A stretch of 64,000 bases of DNA from Perognathus longimembris pacificus (lineage: Eukaryota > Chordata > Mammalia > Rodentia > Heteromyidae), in NCBI RefSeq assembly GCF_023159225.1, contig NC_063166.1, positions 47,981,149 to 48,045,148 on the forward strand. The letters are read 5' to 3'. Position 1 is the stretch's first letter. The number at the start of each line of letters is the position of its first letter. Under the pieces are notes generated by a model. That model was not told the DNA's origin. It did not search any database and saw only the letters and a program-made list of their open reading frames with translations. Positions 32,547 to 51,329 of the stretch are shown here, in pieces. The position numbers and the translations under genes are program-made.

Positions 32547-34124
32547 TACAGTGTAGTTGTTGAAAGGGCCAAGCATCACCTCCTACATCGACCTTTGAGG
32601 AAAGACACAAAAGCACCTGAGAAGAGCAAACAATGAAGGTTGGAGGAAACCAGAAGACCCAGTCAGATTGAGTCTGATTCCTTTAGGCAGCCACTTTGGC
32701 CAGCTCAGGCTCTGCGGTGGCTGAAAAGAGGGGTGACTGTGGATCACCCACAACAGCACAAAATTTCTAAGCCTGGTGTGTGTGGGGAAGGAAAGGATGG
32801 GGGGAGAGGGGGTCCAGAAAGCTCCCAGTCCAGGCAAATTGAAGGAGCTCGGGAAGTGGAAAGCACTTTCATGGCTGGCTGTTTTGAAACCCTCACTGAA
32901 AATAAGGAGCCAAGAAACCAGTTTTACTGATTAGTTAAATCCCGGATTATCCCGGTTGATGAAGACAGATCCAGACTCTTTCACAGATTCAGAGGTGGCC
33001 GGGGGCAGGCAAATTTGCATAAGGCTGGAGAAGGCCAGTGCCCTGCGCCCAGTTGTGCCCAGTTGTGCCCAGTGTGATTGTGAGTGGGCTGGGGGAGGGG
33101 GCAGTCTCACTTTTTCTTAACCAAGTCCCCTAAACGACTGGAATCGGTTCCTTTCTCTACCTTGGCAGACGCTGAGCTAAGCCCCTTGCCTCTCTGGCTG
33201 CTGCGGCTCCATCCCTGGGCTGGGGGGGGGGGGGCACTACCTGAGTCCTCGGATCATCGCTTCCAGCTGCTAGAGTCGGGGATGCAGATTAGAGCGAGAG
33301 GCGCTGCTTGGGGAGGCGTTTCTCAATGGAGACAAGGCAGAGAAAGTGTTCTTTGATGCCCGCCCCCCCCACCCCCGTTCCCACAGCCCTGGGCTTGAAT
33401 AAGGAACGCGCCTCAGGATCCAGCTCTCCGGAGCCAGGATCCTCGCAGGTCTCTTTCCTGTCAAGGGGGTGGTAGGAGGAATTAGGGGTGTCCATGTCCA
33501 GAAACTGCAGGGCCCATTCTCCCCCTTAGAGCCCTGCCTATTCTCAGTCTCTGAGACTCTCAGTCCCCCAACCCGGGCTCTTGCTCTCCATCTCTTGTGT
33601 CACTCGTGTGTGGTGAACTCAATTAATAGACGTCACCTTTTCGCTTCTGCAAAATGGGTTTGGTAAAATCTTTTCCAAGGGTCTGCGAACAAGTCTGCTC
33701 CTGGCACGGGACTGAAGACACCCTTATAACAGTGGCTGAGGTCAGGCTCTCTCTTACTCTGGGCCTTTTGGTCCCTTTGGGTCCCTGGCCATCTACTTGG
33801 GGTCTGTGAACTCGGTGACTTCCTGACCCCCAGTGTTTTCACTGGACCAGGTGTCTCTGGTTGAGCCACCTTAGAGTAAACAATCCCGCCTTGCCTAACC
33901 TGGTTGCAGATTACAAAATGTGTGAAATCTCTATTAACTGCAAAGCCAAATTCGGATTTTAAAAGGCCAAGGTTGTCAGGCAAAGAGCCCTAGTCGTTGG
34001 CAGGGTGGTTTATTGCTGACGCCTTCCCCTAAATCCAGAGGTAAATTTGGGGGCAAAATTCCTGGCAGAGTTTTAAAAAAAAACCACAACAAAAAGCAAC
34101 GCTGGCGTCAGCAGTGGGCCGCCC
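32547..34124. other. Repeat-poor upstream region of VSX1
   Basis: About 1.6 kb with no obvious young SINE. It holds an octamer motif ATTTGCAT (33013-33020), three tandem copies of 'gcccagttgt' (33047-33076, the last imperfect), poly-G and poly-C runs, and a TTAATTG-type site (33620-33627, opposite strand). Opposed open frames at 33270-33983 show no domain. No gene is called. Confidence 0.5.
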
Positions 34125-34310
34125 TCCTCCCCAGCCCAGAGCGAGTCAAAGGACAATTATCCCAAAGGAAAGTTATTGTTTTGCTAATCCCGCGAACAGC
34201 TTGCCAGGGGAGATTTGGGTCTTCCTTTAATAATGGAAAGTTAATGCGCAGCCTCTTGTAATTATCTTTATCGGAAGCCCCTTGTTTAATCTTCACGTTT
34301 AGCCGTAGCC
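34125..34310. promoter_or_regulatory. Candidate distal regulatory element upstream of VSX1
   Basis: Within 190 bases there are a CRX/OTX-type TAATCC (34185-34190), a TAATTA core (34259-34264), 'ggacaattatccc', 'agttaatgcgc' and 'tttaatctt'. It lies about 1.4 kb before the VSX1 start in repeat-poor DNA. Retinal homeodomain factors bind TAAT-core sites (established knowledge). That this block regulates VSX1 is inference; AT-rich DNA can contain such motifs by chance. Confidence 0.35.
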
Positions 34311-35020
34311 TGGCCAGAGAGCAGAGGGAGCCGGACCCACTTTGCCGGAAGCCACGCGGTACTGGCGTGTCTGTGAGAGTTACCCCTCCACGCCGGGGGG
34401 CCTGGAACTGTCAGACCCTCGGGGAGTGGGAAGGACCCGTAGAAAGGGGTTCAATGTCCCTAAAGCCTTCCATGTCCTATTATTAGAAAGGGTGAGCTCG
34501 GGGCTCTACGCGATGAGGCCTGAGAGGGTCCAAGGCTGAACTAGGAGCCTGGTTTCCTCAATTTTAACGAATGTAGAATTTTCACATAAAAGCACACTGT
34601 CTTGGAATAAACATAAAACCGGACAATTTGCTTGTTTCTGTGAAGACCCATATGTTTCTGTAGGTGGATCCTATTTTATCACTACCACCCCATTAGGCAC
34701 ATTGGATTAAGATAATGGCACCTATTTATTCTAAAACAATGTTAATTGTTTTTCTGACATTTCCTTGGAACACAAGTGTTTTTGTTAAACCTGGTACCCT
34801 GCTGTGGAGTTTGTGAGCCCCAACTCTCCAGCCTGGAGAGGCCTGGAGGAAGATTTGACTGGAAGCACAGTGCTCATGAATTAACAAGCGTTTCCATTCT
34901 TTTCAGCTAGGAGATTTTTGGGGAAAGTCATTCCCCTGGTGCCCATTCCGGTAGTGGGGGTCGTTTTGGTGGTAGTGCCAGGAGGAATGCGCCTCTTGGT
35001 CATTTTATTCTGTTGTTTCC
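34311..35020. other. Upstream VSX1 flank without coding sequence
   Basis: Mostly unique DNA. It includes another CRX-like GGATTA (34704-34709) and 'ttaattg' near 34742. Confidence 0.45.
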
Positions 35021-35024
35021 TACA

Positions 35025-35230
35025 GGTGTGTGTGTTGGGGGGGGGGGCGATTGCTCTGCTAGACTGGTAGGCTGGAGCTCTACCACTTGAGACATACCTC
35101 CAGGTCTGCTTTTCACTGGTTAATTTTGAAAATGGAGTCTCCACAACTTTACTTTTCTGCCCTGGCTGACTTCCAACTGCTCTTCTCTGGATTTTAGCTA
35201 GAATTACAGGCATGAGCCACTGTGCCCAGT
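35025..35230 (-). repeat. Composite SINE, diverged
   Basis: 'agctctaccacttgagacat' to 'ttacaggcatgagccactgt'. Its tail side carries a G-run. Confidence 0.65.
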
Positions 35231-35244
35231 GACTCCTGTCTTAA

Positions 35245-35315
35245 AATTCTTTTTATTATGATTAAGGCGACATACAGAGTGTTTACAGTTACTTAAGAGT
35301 AAGGAGCACGTTTCT
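35245..35315 (-). mobile_element. Short L1 3' UTR fragment
   Basis: 'tttttattatgattaaggcg' and 'acatacagagtgtttacagt' match the reversed L1 tail. Confidence 0.5.
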
Positions 35316-35559
35316 TTTTGGACCGTGTCACCCGAGTTCTCTGTCTTCAGGCATATTGGGGGGTTCAGGGTCCTGGAGTGGAGGTTCTGGCTGACAGCAG
35401 AGTTGTTGCTGGCCGGCCCTCTCTCAAGAATGGGGGTGGGGTGGGCTAGGGGACAGCTGGAGGGAGGACAAGGAGAACTGCAGCTGGGAGGGCGGTAACC
35501 GAAGGAGGAGGGGAGGGACGGGTGGCGTCCTCATCTCTCAGATCCACGCGCCTGCCCCA

Positions 35560-35662
35560 CGCTGATTGGAACCCTCCAGGCCTCCGATGCCCAGGGGGCA
35601 TATAAAGCATCTTCGGAGCTAAGCCCTCCTCTGGAATGGTGATCAGAGGGGATTAGAGAATC
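35560..35662 (+). promoter_or_regulatory. VSX1: VSX1 core promoter: CCAAT and TATA boxes
   Basis: A reversed CCAAT box (GATTGG, 35564-35569) and a TATA box (TATAAA, 35601-35606) precede the ATG at 35663. A start of transcription about 30 bases after the TATA box would give a 5' leader of only about 30 bases. A CRX-like GGATTA lies at 35650-35655. Use of this TATA box is inferred from spacing only; longer upstream transcripts are possible. Confidence 0.55.
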
Positions 35663-43636
<7,974 letters not shown>

Positions 43637-43994
43637 GACACCCCCCCCACACCCACAAAGGTTGCAAATGCGCATATTTCTCACTGGTGGTTTTCAAAAG
43701 ACAAAAGTGGTCCAAGACAAATGTTTTCAGTTCCATTTTCATCCTATATTGTCTGGATAAAGCATGGGTCCACTTGTTTTAACAGGATGAATGAATGATT
43801 TAGGGAAATTCCATTTCATTCCAGAATGGAAACCATTCCTTAAAGGCACTTGAATCATTAATTCGGTGTGAAAAAAATTTTTTTTTGTAGAACTTGAGCA
43901 GGAAGGATCTGAAGTTAAAAGCTACCACTGGACACTGTGTGAAATATACAGAAGACAGGCCTGACAGCCTCACTCTAGATTACAGTGTACAAGC
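43637..43994 (+). other. VSX1: VSX1 3' flank, probable 3' UTR
   Basis: Unique-looking sequence after the stop codon. A weak GATAAA is at 43755-43760. No canonical AATAAA with clear downstream signals was found, so the transcript end is undetermined. Confidence 0.45.
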
Positions 43995-44225
43995 CAAGCA
44001 CCCATAATCCTAGATACTAGGGAGGCTAATGATTGAGATTTGAAGCCAGTGTGGGCAGAAAAATCCATGAGAATTTTATTCCACAATTAACCAGCAAAAA
44101 GCTGGACATGGAGGTATGGTTGAAGTGGTAGAATGCCAGCCATTAGTAAAAAAGCCAAGCCCTAGTACTGGAACAAAATACATACCTGCATGCATGCATG
44201 CATACATACATACATACATAAATAT
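43995..44225 (+). repeat. Composite SINE with (CATA/CATG)n tail
   Basis: 'agccaagcacccataatcct' to 'aagccctagtactggaac', then tandem GCAT and ACAT units to about 44225. Confidence 0.75.
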
Positions 44226-44244
44226 ATACATACATCATTGTTGT

Positions 44245-44350
44245 TGCTGCTTTTTTTGAGATAGGATCTTGCTGTAAGGCCTAGGCTGGCCTCAAATTTT
44301 TGGTCTTCCTGCCTCAGCCTCCTAAGTACTAGGATTACAGGTGTGCACTA
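44245..44350 (-). repeat. B1-like SINE monomer
   Basis: 'tttttttgagataggatctt', 'taaggcctaggctggcctca' and 'ggattacaggtgtgcactac' match a reversed B1. Confidence 0.75.
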
Positions 44351-44897
44351 CCAGCAGAAAATATATAACTCTTTTTAATTTCCAGAAAAATCAGATGTCT
44401 TTACAGTGAAAACTCCATACAGACATATGAATGAATTATATAGTACCTTTTCTTTGAACTTCACCTTAGACATTTCAATTTTAGTATTAGGCAATGATTT
44501 GTGTTCTCAGTGTCTTTTGATAGACTATGCATACTGGAGCTCATAAATAGCAGAGAAAGCTATACTCTCAATCCTCTTTTGAAGTAGCCTTGTTGGCAGT
44601 TCATCTGGACAACGTTTGAAGGGCAAGGCAGGGCAGGGTAGGCTTCTTGATCTTTTTGGAATTTATGTTTGAAAGCACTTTAGTGACTTGGATTTGATGA
44701 ATGTTTCCTTTCCTGTATTTCTTTAGCTATTTATTTATTATTTAAAAATAAACATTGTGTGGTGTTTTTGCTTTGCAAGGCCCTCCTTTCTAATCTGTGT
44801 GCACATCTACACTGCTGCCCATCCTCCTCACACTCCTCTTTAGTCTGGAACACCTAAAGCACTTTATCCTTCACACTGCAGCACTTACCATGTGTCT
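44351..44897. other. Intergenic DNA, no gene recognised
   Basis: AT-rich, with no supported feature. Confidence 0.4.
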
Positions 44898-44921
44898 TCC
44901 TTCCTTCTTTCTTTCCTTCAT

Positions 44922-44965
<44 letters not shown>

Positions 44966-45026
44966 TCCCTCCTTCCTTCCTTCCTTCCTTCCTTCCTTCC
45001 TTCCTTCCTTCCTTCCTTCCTTCTTC

Positions 45027-45089
<63 letters not shown>

Positions 45090-45112
45090 TCCTTCTTTTC
45101 TTTCTTCCTGTA
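44898..45112. repeat. (CTTT/CCTT)n microsatellite
   Basis: Blocks in the order CTTT, CCTT, CTTT, running into a reversed composite SINE tail. Frames over it are artefacts. Confidence 0.96.
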
Positions 45113-45290
45113 TTTATTTATTTTTGTGCTGGTACTTGAATTCAGGACCCTGTACTCTTGCTTGGCCTTTTTGCTCAAGGCTAGTGTGCTGCCACTTAAG
45201 CCAGCCATGTTTCCAGTTCTTCTTTGATGGTTAATTGGACCAAAGTCTCAATGGGGCAAGCTTTGAATCCAAATCCTTAGATTACAAATA
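45113..45290 (-). repeat. Composite SINE, truncated
   Basis: 'gtgctggtacttgaattcag' to 'gtttccagttcttctttgat'. The B1-like head is decayed. Confidence 0.7.
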
Positions 45291-45534
45291 GATGTTGAAA
45301 AGAATTCTATAAAGTGAATGTCAATTTCATTTAAACTTACTTTAAGAAGGGAAAATACTAAGAATTTCCTAACATGAGTGGTCTTATTTCAAAGCAGCAG
45401 TTTAATATTTTATCATGTGTATACACAAGCACATACATATGTGTCATGTAGATATACAAGAGTAGTCTTCAGCATGGCTTTACCACCTGTGCTACAACTC
45501 CAGCCCTTTGTCATTCTTTTACTGAGATAGGATT

Positions 45535-45536
<2 letters not shown>

Positions 45537-45588
<52 letters not shown>
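45537..45588. repeat. (AC)n microsatellite plus purine run
   Basis: 26 AC units, then 'gaaaaggaagaaaggaagga' to about 45630. Confidence 0.95.
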
Positions 45589-45590
<2 letters not shown>

Positions 45591-45711
45591 AAAGGAAGAA
45601 AGGAAGGAAAGAAGGAAGGAAGAAGAAAAGTGTGTACATTAAAAAAAGAAGCTGGGCAATAGGTGGCTGAGGCAAGAGTTGAAGGCAAAATTTTTGTGTC
45701 TCAAACAGAAA

Positions 45712-45945
45712 AACAAGCCAGGTGCCCGTGGCTCATGTTTGTAATCCTAGCTACTAAGGAGGCTAAGATCTGAGGATCAAGGTTCAAAGACAGCCAGGGC
45801 TGAAAAGTCCCTGTGAGACTCTTATCTCCAATTAGCCACCAGAAAATCAGAAGTGGTTGAGCGCTAGCCTAGAACAAAATAGCTCAGGAACAGTGCCCAG
45901 GCCCTGAGTTCAACTTTAACGACTAACAACAACAACAACAAAAGT
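45712..45945 (+). repeat. Composite SINE
   Basis: 'aagccaggtgcccgtggctc' to 'ccaggccctgagttcaactt', with an (AAC)n tail. Confidence 0.85.
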
Positions 45946-46615
45946 TTTCAGATAAAGGGTCTATACTTCTACTATATATTCTACCATTACTTCCTAGTTC
46001 TCACAGGGCCTTCTTGGATAAAGGAGCCCAGCAGAGATTTCACACACGGTTCCCCTGGATCTTTACTCAAATTGTCCTGCAGGTTACACTGGACTCTGAC
46101 CACAGGCTGATGGCAGGGTTATCCTTTCCAGCATTCCAGAATAGCATGCCAGCAAAAATGTGCTGCCAATGTATGAAAAGAAGATTAAAAAATTAAAATT
46201 TCACAAAGGCCAATTTGGAAAGATGCCTACAGAGAAGTAGCAGGCACTTTTGGCTTCTGGCAGCAACAGGAGGTAGCAAGCAGCCTGAGAGGAACATTCA
46301 TTAATGAAGAGGATATTTCTGGAAATAGAAGAATAGGTATTGTAACCAATACTTTCTCCTTAGGGCTAGAAGTACACATTCAATGAGCTGAAACTCCAAT
46401 GGTCCTCCAAGGTCTACAGATTATTTATGATCTCTTGGAATTGTCTCAGTGGCAGAGAAAAGTGGGTAGAAAAGTCTGTTAAATTCTTATCTCTCCAATT
46501 ACCCACCCAAAAGTTAAAAGTGGAGCTTTGGAAAGAGAAAGTAGCTGCACAGAAATGGATTGAGCTGGCTTAGTGATGGTGGAATTTTTAGAAAACTCAA
46601 AGCCAAGAAGAGCTA
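45946..46615. other. Intergenic DNA, no gene recognised
   Basis: A 60-codon frame (46014-46196) has no known domain. Confidence 0.4.
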
Positions 46616-46619
46616 AAAC

Positions 46620-46830
46620 ACCCCTGAAGAACAAGCTGGTGGCTCATATGTAGAATTCTAGCTATTTAAGAGGCTGAGATCTGCAGATCTCAGTTCAAAG
46701 CCAGCTAGGACAGACACATCCATGAGACTCTTATCTCCAGTTAACTAGAAAACTCAGGAAGCAGAGCTGTGGATCAAATGATAGAATGCCAGCCTGAGAT
46801 GAGAAAGCTAATCAAGTCCCAGTAATGACA
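46620..46830 (+). repeat. Composite SINE, diverged
   Basis: 'gctggtggctcatatgtaga' to 'gagctgtggatcaaatgata'. Confidence 0.75.
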
Positions 46831-46917
46831 TAGCTTGTTTCAGATCAATACTTTAATAAAGCTGAAATAATTTAGTATTGTCTTGGGGAAAACAAATAGA
46901 TCAATGCATTAAAATAA

Positions 46918-47160
46918 AGGGTGGAGCCACTCGTGCCTGTCCTGTAATCCTAGCTACTCAGGAGGTTGAGACCTGACAATTGCAGTTTGAAGCTAGTATA
47001 GGCAGAAAAAACCATGAGACTTCAATTAATCACCTAAAAACTGGAAGTGGAGCTGTGGCTCCAAGTGATAGAGCACATGCCTTGAGCAAAAAAAGCTCAG
47101 GGACAGTGCCTAAGCCCTGAGTTCAAGACCCCCTACCCCCCCCCCCCCCCAACCAAAAAA
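46918..47160 (+). repeat. Composite SINE with poly-C tail
   Basis: 'agccactcgtgcctgtcctg' to 'taagccctgagttcaagacc', then a run of about 16 C in place of the A-tail. Confidence 0.8.
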
Positions 47161-47574
47161 GTGGGACATACACTTGGGAATCTATACAGCTGCTTTTCCA
47201 TCCCTTCCCATCGTAAACGGCCTGTTAGCGCCACCTCTTGGCAGGTATAGTTAACATACATTCACATGGACACTCATCTAAATTTACAGTTTACATTAGA
47301 ATTTCTGTGCTTTTCTACCCAGAGCCTTCTAACTCACCCTAAATCATCAACTTTAGTCATTTTCTCTGTCAGTTCTGTTAACCTAGGCTTTGAAATAACT
47401 TTGTTCACATAAATGTCCTGTTATTTACTCTTCTAATCTTTACAGAATTAGTTCCCTCTCACATGGGTATTTTAAGACTTTATCTTTCACACCCTTCCAC
47501 TAAAGACCACCTACAGTACTTCTTTCTTTAGAATAACTGAACTTTTAGTTGAAACTGGTAACTGGTGACTCACA
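47161..47574. other. Intergenic DNA, no gene recognised
   Basis: No supported feature is seen. Confidence 0.4.
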
Positions 47575-47838
47575 CCTAAAATGTTTTTATTATTATTATT
47601 TTTTGGTTGTTGTTGTTGGTTGAACTCAGGGCCTGGGTACTGTCCCTGAGCCTCTTAGTGCTCAAGGCTAGCACTCTACCACTTGGGCCACAGTGCTACT
47701 ACTGGGTTTTTGAGTAGTTAGTTGGAGATAAGAGTCTCACAAGCACTTTTTTGCTCGATCTGGCTTTGAACCATGATCCTCATATCTCAGCCTCCTGAGT
47801 AGCTAGGGTTACAGTTGTGAGCCACCAGCACCTGGCCT
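47575..47838 (-). repeat. Composite SINE
   Basis: 'ggttgaactcagggcctggg' to 'gttgtgagccaccagcacct'. Confidence 0.82.
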
Positions 47839-47849
47839 AAGATCTTAGA

Positions 47850-48010
47850 CTCTTTTCATCCTAGCCACTCAGGCTGAGATCTGAGGATCAGCCCAGAAAG
47901 ACAAATCCATGAGACCATTAACTGATTAACTTAGTAAAAAGTCAAAAGTAGACATGTAGCTCAAGTGACTGAGTGCTACCCTTGAGCAAAAAGAAAAAAA
48001 AAAGCCAAAC
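47850..48010 (+). repeat. Composite SINE, short and diverged
   Basis: 'cactcaggctgagatctgag' to 'gtagctcaagtgactgagtg', with an A-rich tail. Confidence 0.65.
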
Positions 48011-48119
48011 AAGAGCTGTCTAGCTGTCTGCCTTTGTTAAAATCCATTCCTTGAGTTCAGAAGATCACTGAAGAGAAGAAAGCTTCCCAGGAATAAGCTT
48101 TGCTGTTAAGAAAATGCTC

Positions 48120-48600
48120 CTAAGATGGGCACTGATGGCACATGCCTGTAATCCTAGCTACACAGGAGACTGAGATCTGAGGATCACATTCAAAGCCAGC
48201 CTGGGCAGGAAAGTCTGTGAGACTCTTTTTTTTTTGGCCAGTCCTGGGCCTTAACGGCCAGGAATACTGCCCCTGGCTTCTTTTTGCTCAATGGATAGCA
48301 CTCTGCCACTTGAGCCACAGTGCCACTTCTGGCCGTTTTCTATATATGTGGTGCTAGGGAATCGAACTCAGGGCATCGTGTATACGAGGCAAGCATTCTT
48401 GTCACTAGGCCATATTCCCAGCCCTGTGAGACTCTTATCTTCAATTAACCACCAGAAAACTGGAAGTGACACTGTGGCTCAAAGTGGTAGAGTGCTAGCC
48501 TTGAACAAAAAGAGACCAGGGACAGTACCCAGGTCCTGAGTTCAAGCCCCATGACCGACAGAGAAAAAAGAGAGAAAAGAAGAGAAGAGAAAAGAAAAGA
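48120..48600 (+). repeat. Composite SINE split by an ID-dimer SINE
   Basis: The left part is 48120-48227 and the right part 48425-48600, ending 'gagttcaagccccatgaccg' plus a GA-rich tail. Rejoining gives the normal order. Confidence 0.88.
48228..48424 (-). repeat. ID-dimer SINE nested in a composite SINE
   Basis: Perfect 12-bp duplication 'tgtgagactctt' at 48216-48227 and 48425-48436. Confidence 0.93.
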
Positions 48601-49191
48601 AAATATTCCTGAATTTCTTTGACTGGGGCATGAACGTTGTATTCTACTAGTTAGCTTGTCCTGGAGAAGATTCTAAACATAGAATTTCCCAGATGAGACA
48701 GAAAGTGGCTTTGATGTTAAGGGTAGAATTCTACCACGAGGTCAAGTTTTACAATTTCTTAACCTCAGTTCTCTAAGGAATTTGGGTGATATTAGCTCCT
48801 GTTCAATACATACACACCCTCTTGGGTCCAAAGCTGGTGTGTTGGTGTTACAAACCACCTGGCTGGAGTCCTTCAGTTTAACTGGATTAAAGTCCTGAGT
48901 ATGTGAAGAGAAGCATCTCAATTAAGTTCTGGGCCTTTGGCAGGTTTTAGTAGTCAGCAGTACTGGCAGATGGTTTCGCTTGAGAGTAGGTGATACCCTC
49001 AAAGGCAATGACATGGATTTTCACCCCAGGATCCATCAAGACCTTTGGCCATGGGAGCTACTGCACCTTGGTGAGGTTGGAGGCCAGGGCAATCAATAAC
49101 TTGAGCAGAGGTGTGTACTATTTGCATTGAGTTGTGCCAGAGTGTTTGAGATAGCCTGAGGCTGGAAGTATGTTGTAGCTCTTGCACCCCA
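48601..49191. other. Intergenic DNA, no gene recognised
   Basis: Unique-looking and without a recognised repeat. It leads into the long open frame that follows. Confidence 0.4.
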
Positions 49192-49866
49192 TTGATGTCA
49201 GTTTCAGTCTTGCTGCCTTTGCGTCCACAGCTGTGGCCCTTATTGGTGGTGGAGGCAAGCCTTGCTCTTGTTGCCATGGGCAACTCTGCTCATCTGCTGG
49301 CGTTCCCACTGTGGAAGGCCATCGGGACTCTCCATGGTGTTCTTGCCAATGGTTCTGCTACCGTGGGAACGGATTTTCCTTCCATGGCTTCTGCTCTTGC
49401 TGCCCTGCTGAGGACACAACTCCTACTGGCTCCACTGGAGAGAAGTTTGGACCTAATGTTAACATACCAGGGGCAGCACAGGAGAGGGGCTTGCTCCACT
49501 GCATATACACACAAAGTGAGGCAAGCAGTCTGCATATATAGCCAGAAGGAACGAGTGATGAAGGTGTCAGCACCAATCACAAGTGACAGCTCGTGCAATG
49601 GAGGGTTTGTGTTTGTACATGGCACAGTCCCTGTTACCAGCCTTCTGCCCGGGAAAGGAAATGCTCCCCTCTCTGGCCTGAATGGGAATGGTTACTGTGG
49701 TGACCAAAGTTTAGAGTCAGGACAATGCCTTCTGGAACAAGAGTCATGCTTTGGATATAAAGTGGCCAGGGCTGGCAGGAGGGGCAGCACAGCTGCTTGG
49801 CTGGCTGGCAAGCCTTCCCCCCAGGCAACTGGGGCCCTGGGGAAGGCTAGAGCAACTGTGGATTAG
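49192..49866 (+). other. Unexplained 224-codon open reading frame
   Basis: This is the longest frame in the window that is not a simple repeat or SINE. It begins MMSVSVLLPLRPQLWPLLVV and ends GALGKARATVD before TAG. The first 100 residues are rich in Leu, Ala and Val, with hydrophobic runs (LALVAMGNSAHLLAFPLW; ALAALLRTQLLLAPL). I recognise no domain. Overlapping frames of 119 codons (+) and 111 codons (-) show that the region is simply poor in stop codons in several frames, which argues against coding. It could be a decayed retroviral or retroposed sequence, or chance. No promoter, Kozak context or splice structure supports it. Confidence 0.25.
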
Positions 49867-50032
49867 GGAGTTAAGTTTCTCCAGCCTCTAATATGTCAGC
49901 ATATTGAAAGGGAAAAATAAATGTTCAGAAAGGTACTTGCAACAAAGGCTTATTAGTAACAATGTTTTAACAGTGCTCCAACAATGCTGAGTTTCCTCCA
50001 GTCTTCCAGGGAAAGAGATTCCCTAACTACTT

Positions 50033-50244
50033 TTTTTATTTTTTTTATTTTTGGCCAGTCCTGGGCCTTGGACTCAGGGCCTGAGCACCATCCCTGGCTT
50101 CTTTCCGCTCAAGGCTAGCACTCTGCCACCTGAGCTACAGCGCCCCTTCGGGCCGTTTTCCATATATGTGGTGCTGGGGAATCGAACTGAGAGCTTCATG
50201 TATAGGAGGCAAGCACTCTTGCCACTAGGCCATATTCCCAGCCC
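50033..50244 (-). repeat. ID-dimer SINE
   Basis: Perfect duplication 'ttccctaactactt' at 50019-50032 and 50245-50258. Confidence 0.93.
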
Positions 50245-50424
50245 TTCCCTAACTACTTGTTTCACTGGGGCCAAGTTTAATCTCCTGCTGGATCCCACTG
50301 GAACTGGCCTTAGAGAAAGCATCATCTGGCTTAGGCAATGAGTATGTGCTTTCTGACTAAGCCTGGCATGTTATCTGTCTTCAAGTTGTGCTCATATTAT
50401 AGTATTATAAATCTTCATATGGGG

Positions 50425-50470
50425 GCTGAGAACTGGTGGCTCACATCTGTAATCCTAGCTACTGAAGAGG
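50425..50470 (+). repeat. 5' head of a composite SINE
   Basis: 'gctgagaactggtggctcac' followed by 'taatcctagctactgaagag'. The rest of the SINE is missing, so it is cut off by the neighbouring element or a deletion. Confidence 0.65.
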
Positions 50471-50765
50471 CCTGAGTCCTATGGAGAAGCCTGAGGCCTG
50501 GAGGCCTGAGGAGAGTTGAGGCCTGCAGGAAGGAGGAATAGAAAGAAGCTTGCTCCTTTGGAGGTTTGGAGGTTGAGGCTGTTGGAGGTTTGGAAGTCAG
50601 GGCTGGTCTGGGTTCTGGGTAATTAGCCCAGGAAAAAGTAAAAAATGGCCAGTATTTGGAAGTAGTGGGCTATTGTGGTTCTGGGTTTTGGACTGTAAAT
50701 AAAACCCCTTTCCATCTTTAGCTGTGCCTCCATGGATTTTTCTCACTCTTAGGTTACTACAGTCA
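50471..50765 (+). mobile_element. Possible LTR fragment
   Basis: 'gactgtaaataaaacccctt' provides an AATAAA signal. About 45 bases later comes 'ctcttaggttactaca', a CA-type end. The block is built of GGCCTGAGG/GGAGGTTTGG repeats upstream. No target duplication was found, so the call is tentative. Confidence 0.35.
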
Positions 50766-51055
50766 GATCAACAAAATGGGCTGTTACAGTTCCTGCACTC
50801 CACAAGATCACAATGGGGGGAGGGGGGGAAAGCAGATACCAGTTTAGGTAGCTGGAATGCAAAGCAAAAGGAAAACAAAAGTTCTTCAACGGAGCATGGA
50901 GGTGGTGGGCAGGGCAGTAGATTCACAAGGTAACCACTCCTTCTGGTTTCCATTGAGCTCTGGGGTAACCACAGGGGCGGAGCATCTGCTTAAACTTCCT
51001 CAGGGTCCCAGGTCTTGTCAGCTGCGCTGATTTGAAGTTTTTTAAAAAGTGATTT
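50766..51055. other. Intergenic DNA, no gene recognised
   Basis: Contains a G-run near 50816-50828. No gene. Confidence 0.4.
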
Positions 51056-51069
51056 AAAAGCGCTCAGCT

Positions 51070-51258
51070 GGGCTGGGGATATAGCCTAGTGGCAAGAGTG
51101 CCTGCCTCGGATACACGAGGCCCTAGGTTCGATTCCCCAGCACCACATATACAGAAAACGGCCACAAGCGGCGCTGTGGCTCAAGTGGCAGAGTGCTAGC
51201 CTTGAGCGGAAAGAAGCCAGGGACAGTGCTCAGGCCCTGAGTCCAAGCCCCAGGACTG

Positions 51259-51286
<28 letters not shown>
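51070..51286 (+). repeat. ID-dimer SINE
   Basis: 'gggctggggatatagcctag' to a long A-tail. The duplication 'aaaagcgctcagct' is on both sides. A short CAGCTC tandem run follows at 51295-51325. Confidence 0.93.
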
Positions 51287-51289
<3 letters not shown>

Positions 51290-51329
51290 GCGCTCAGCTC
51301 AGCTCCAGCTCCAGCTCCAGCTCCTGCTC

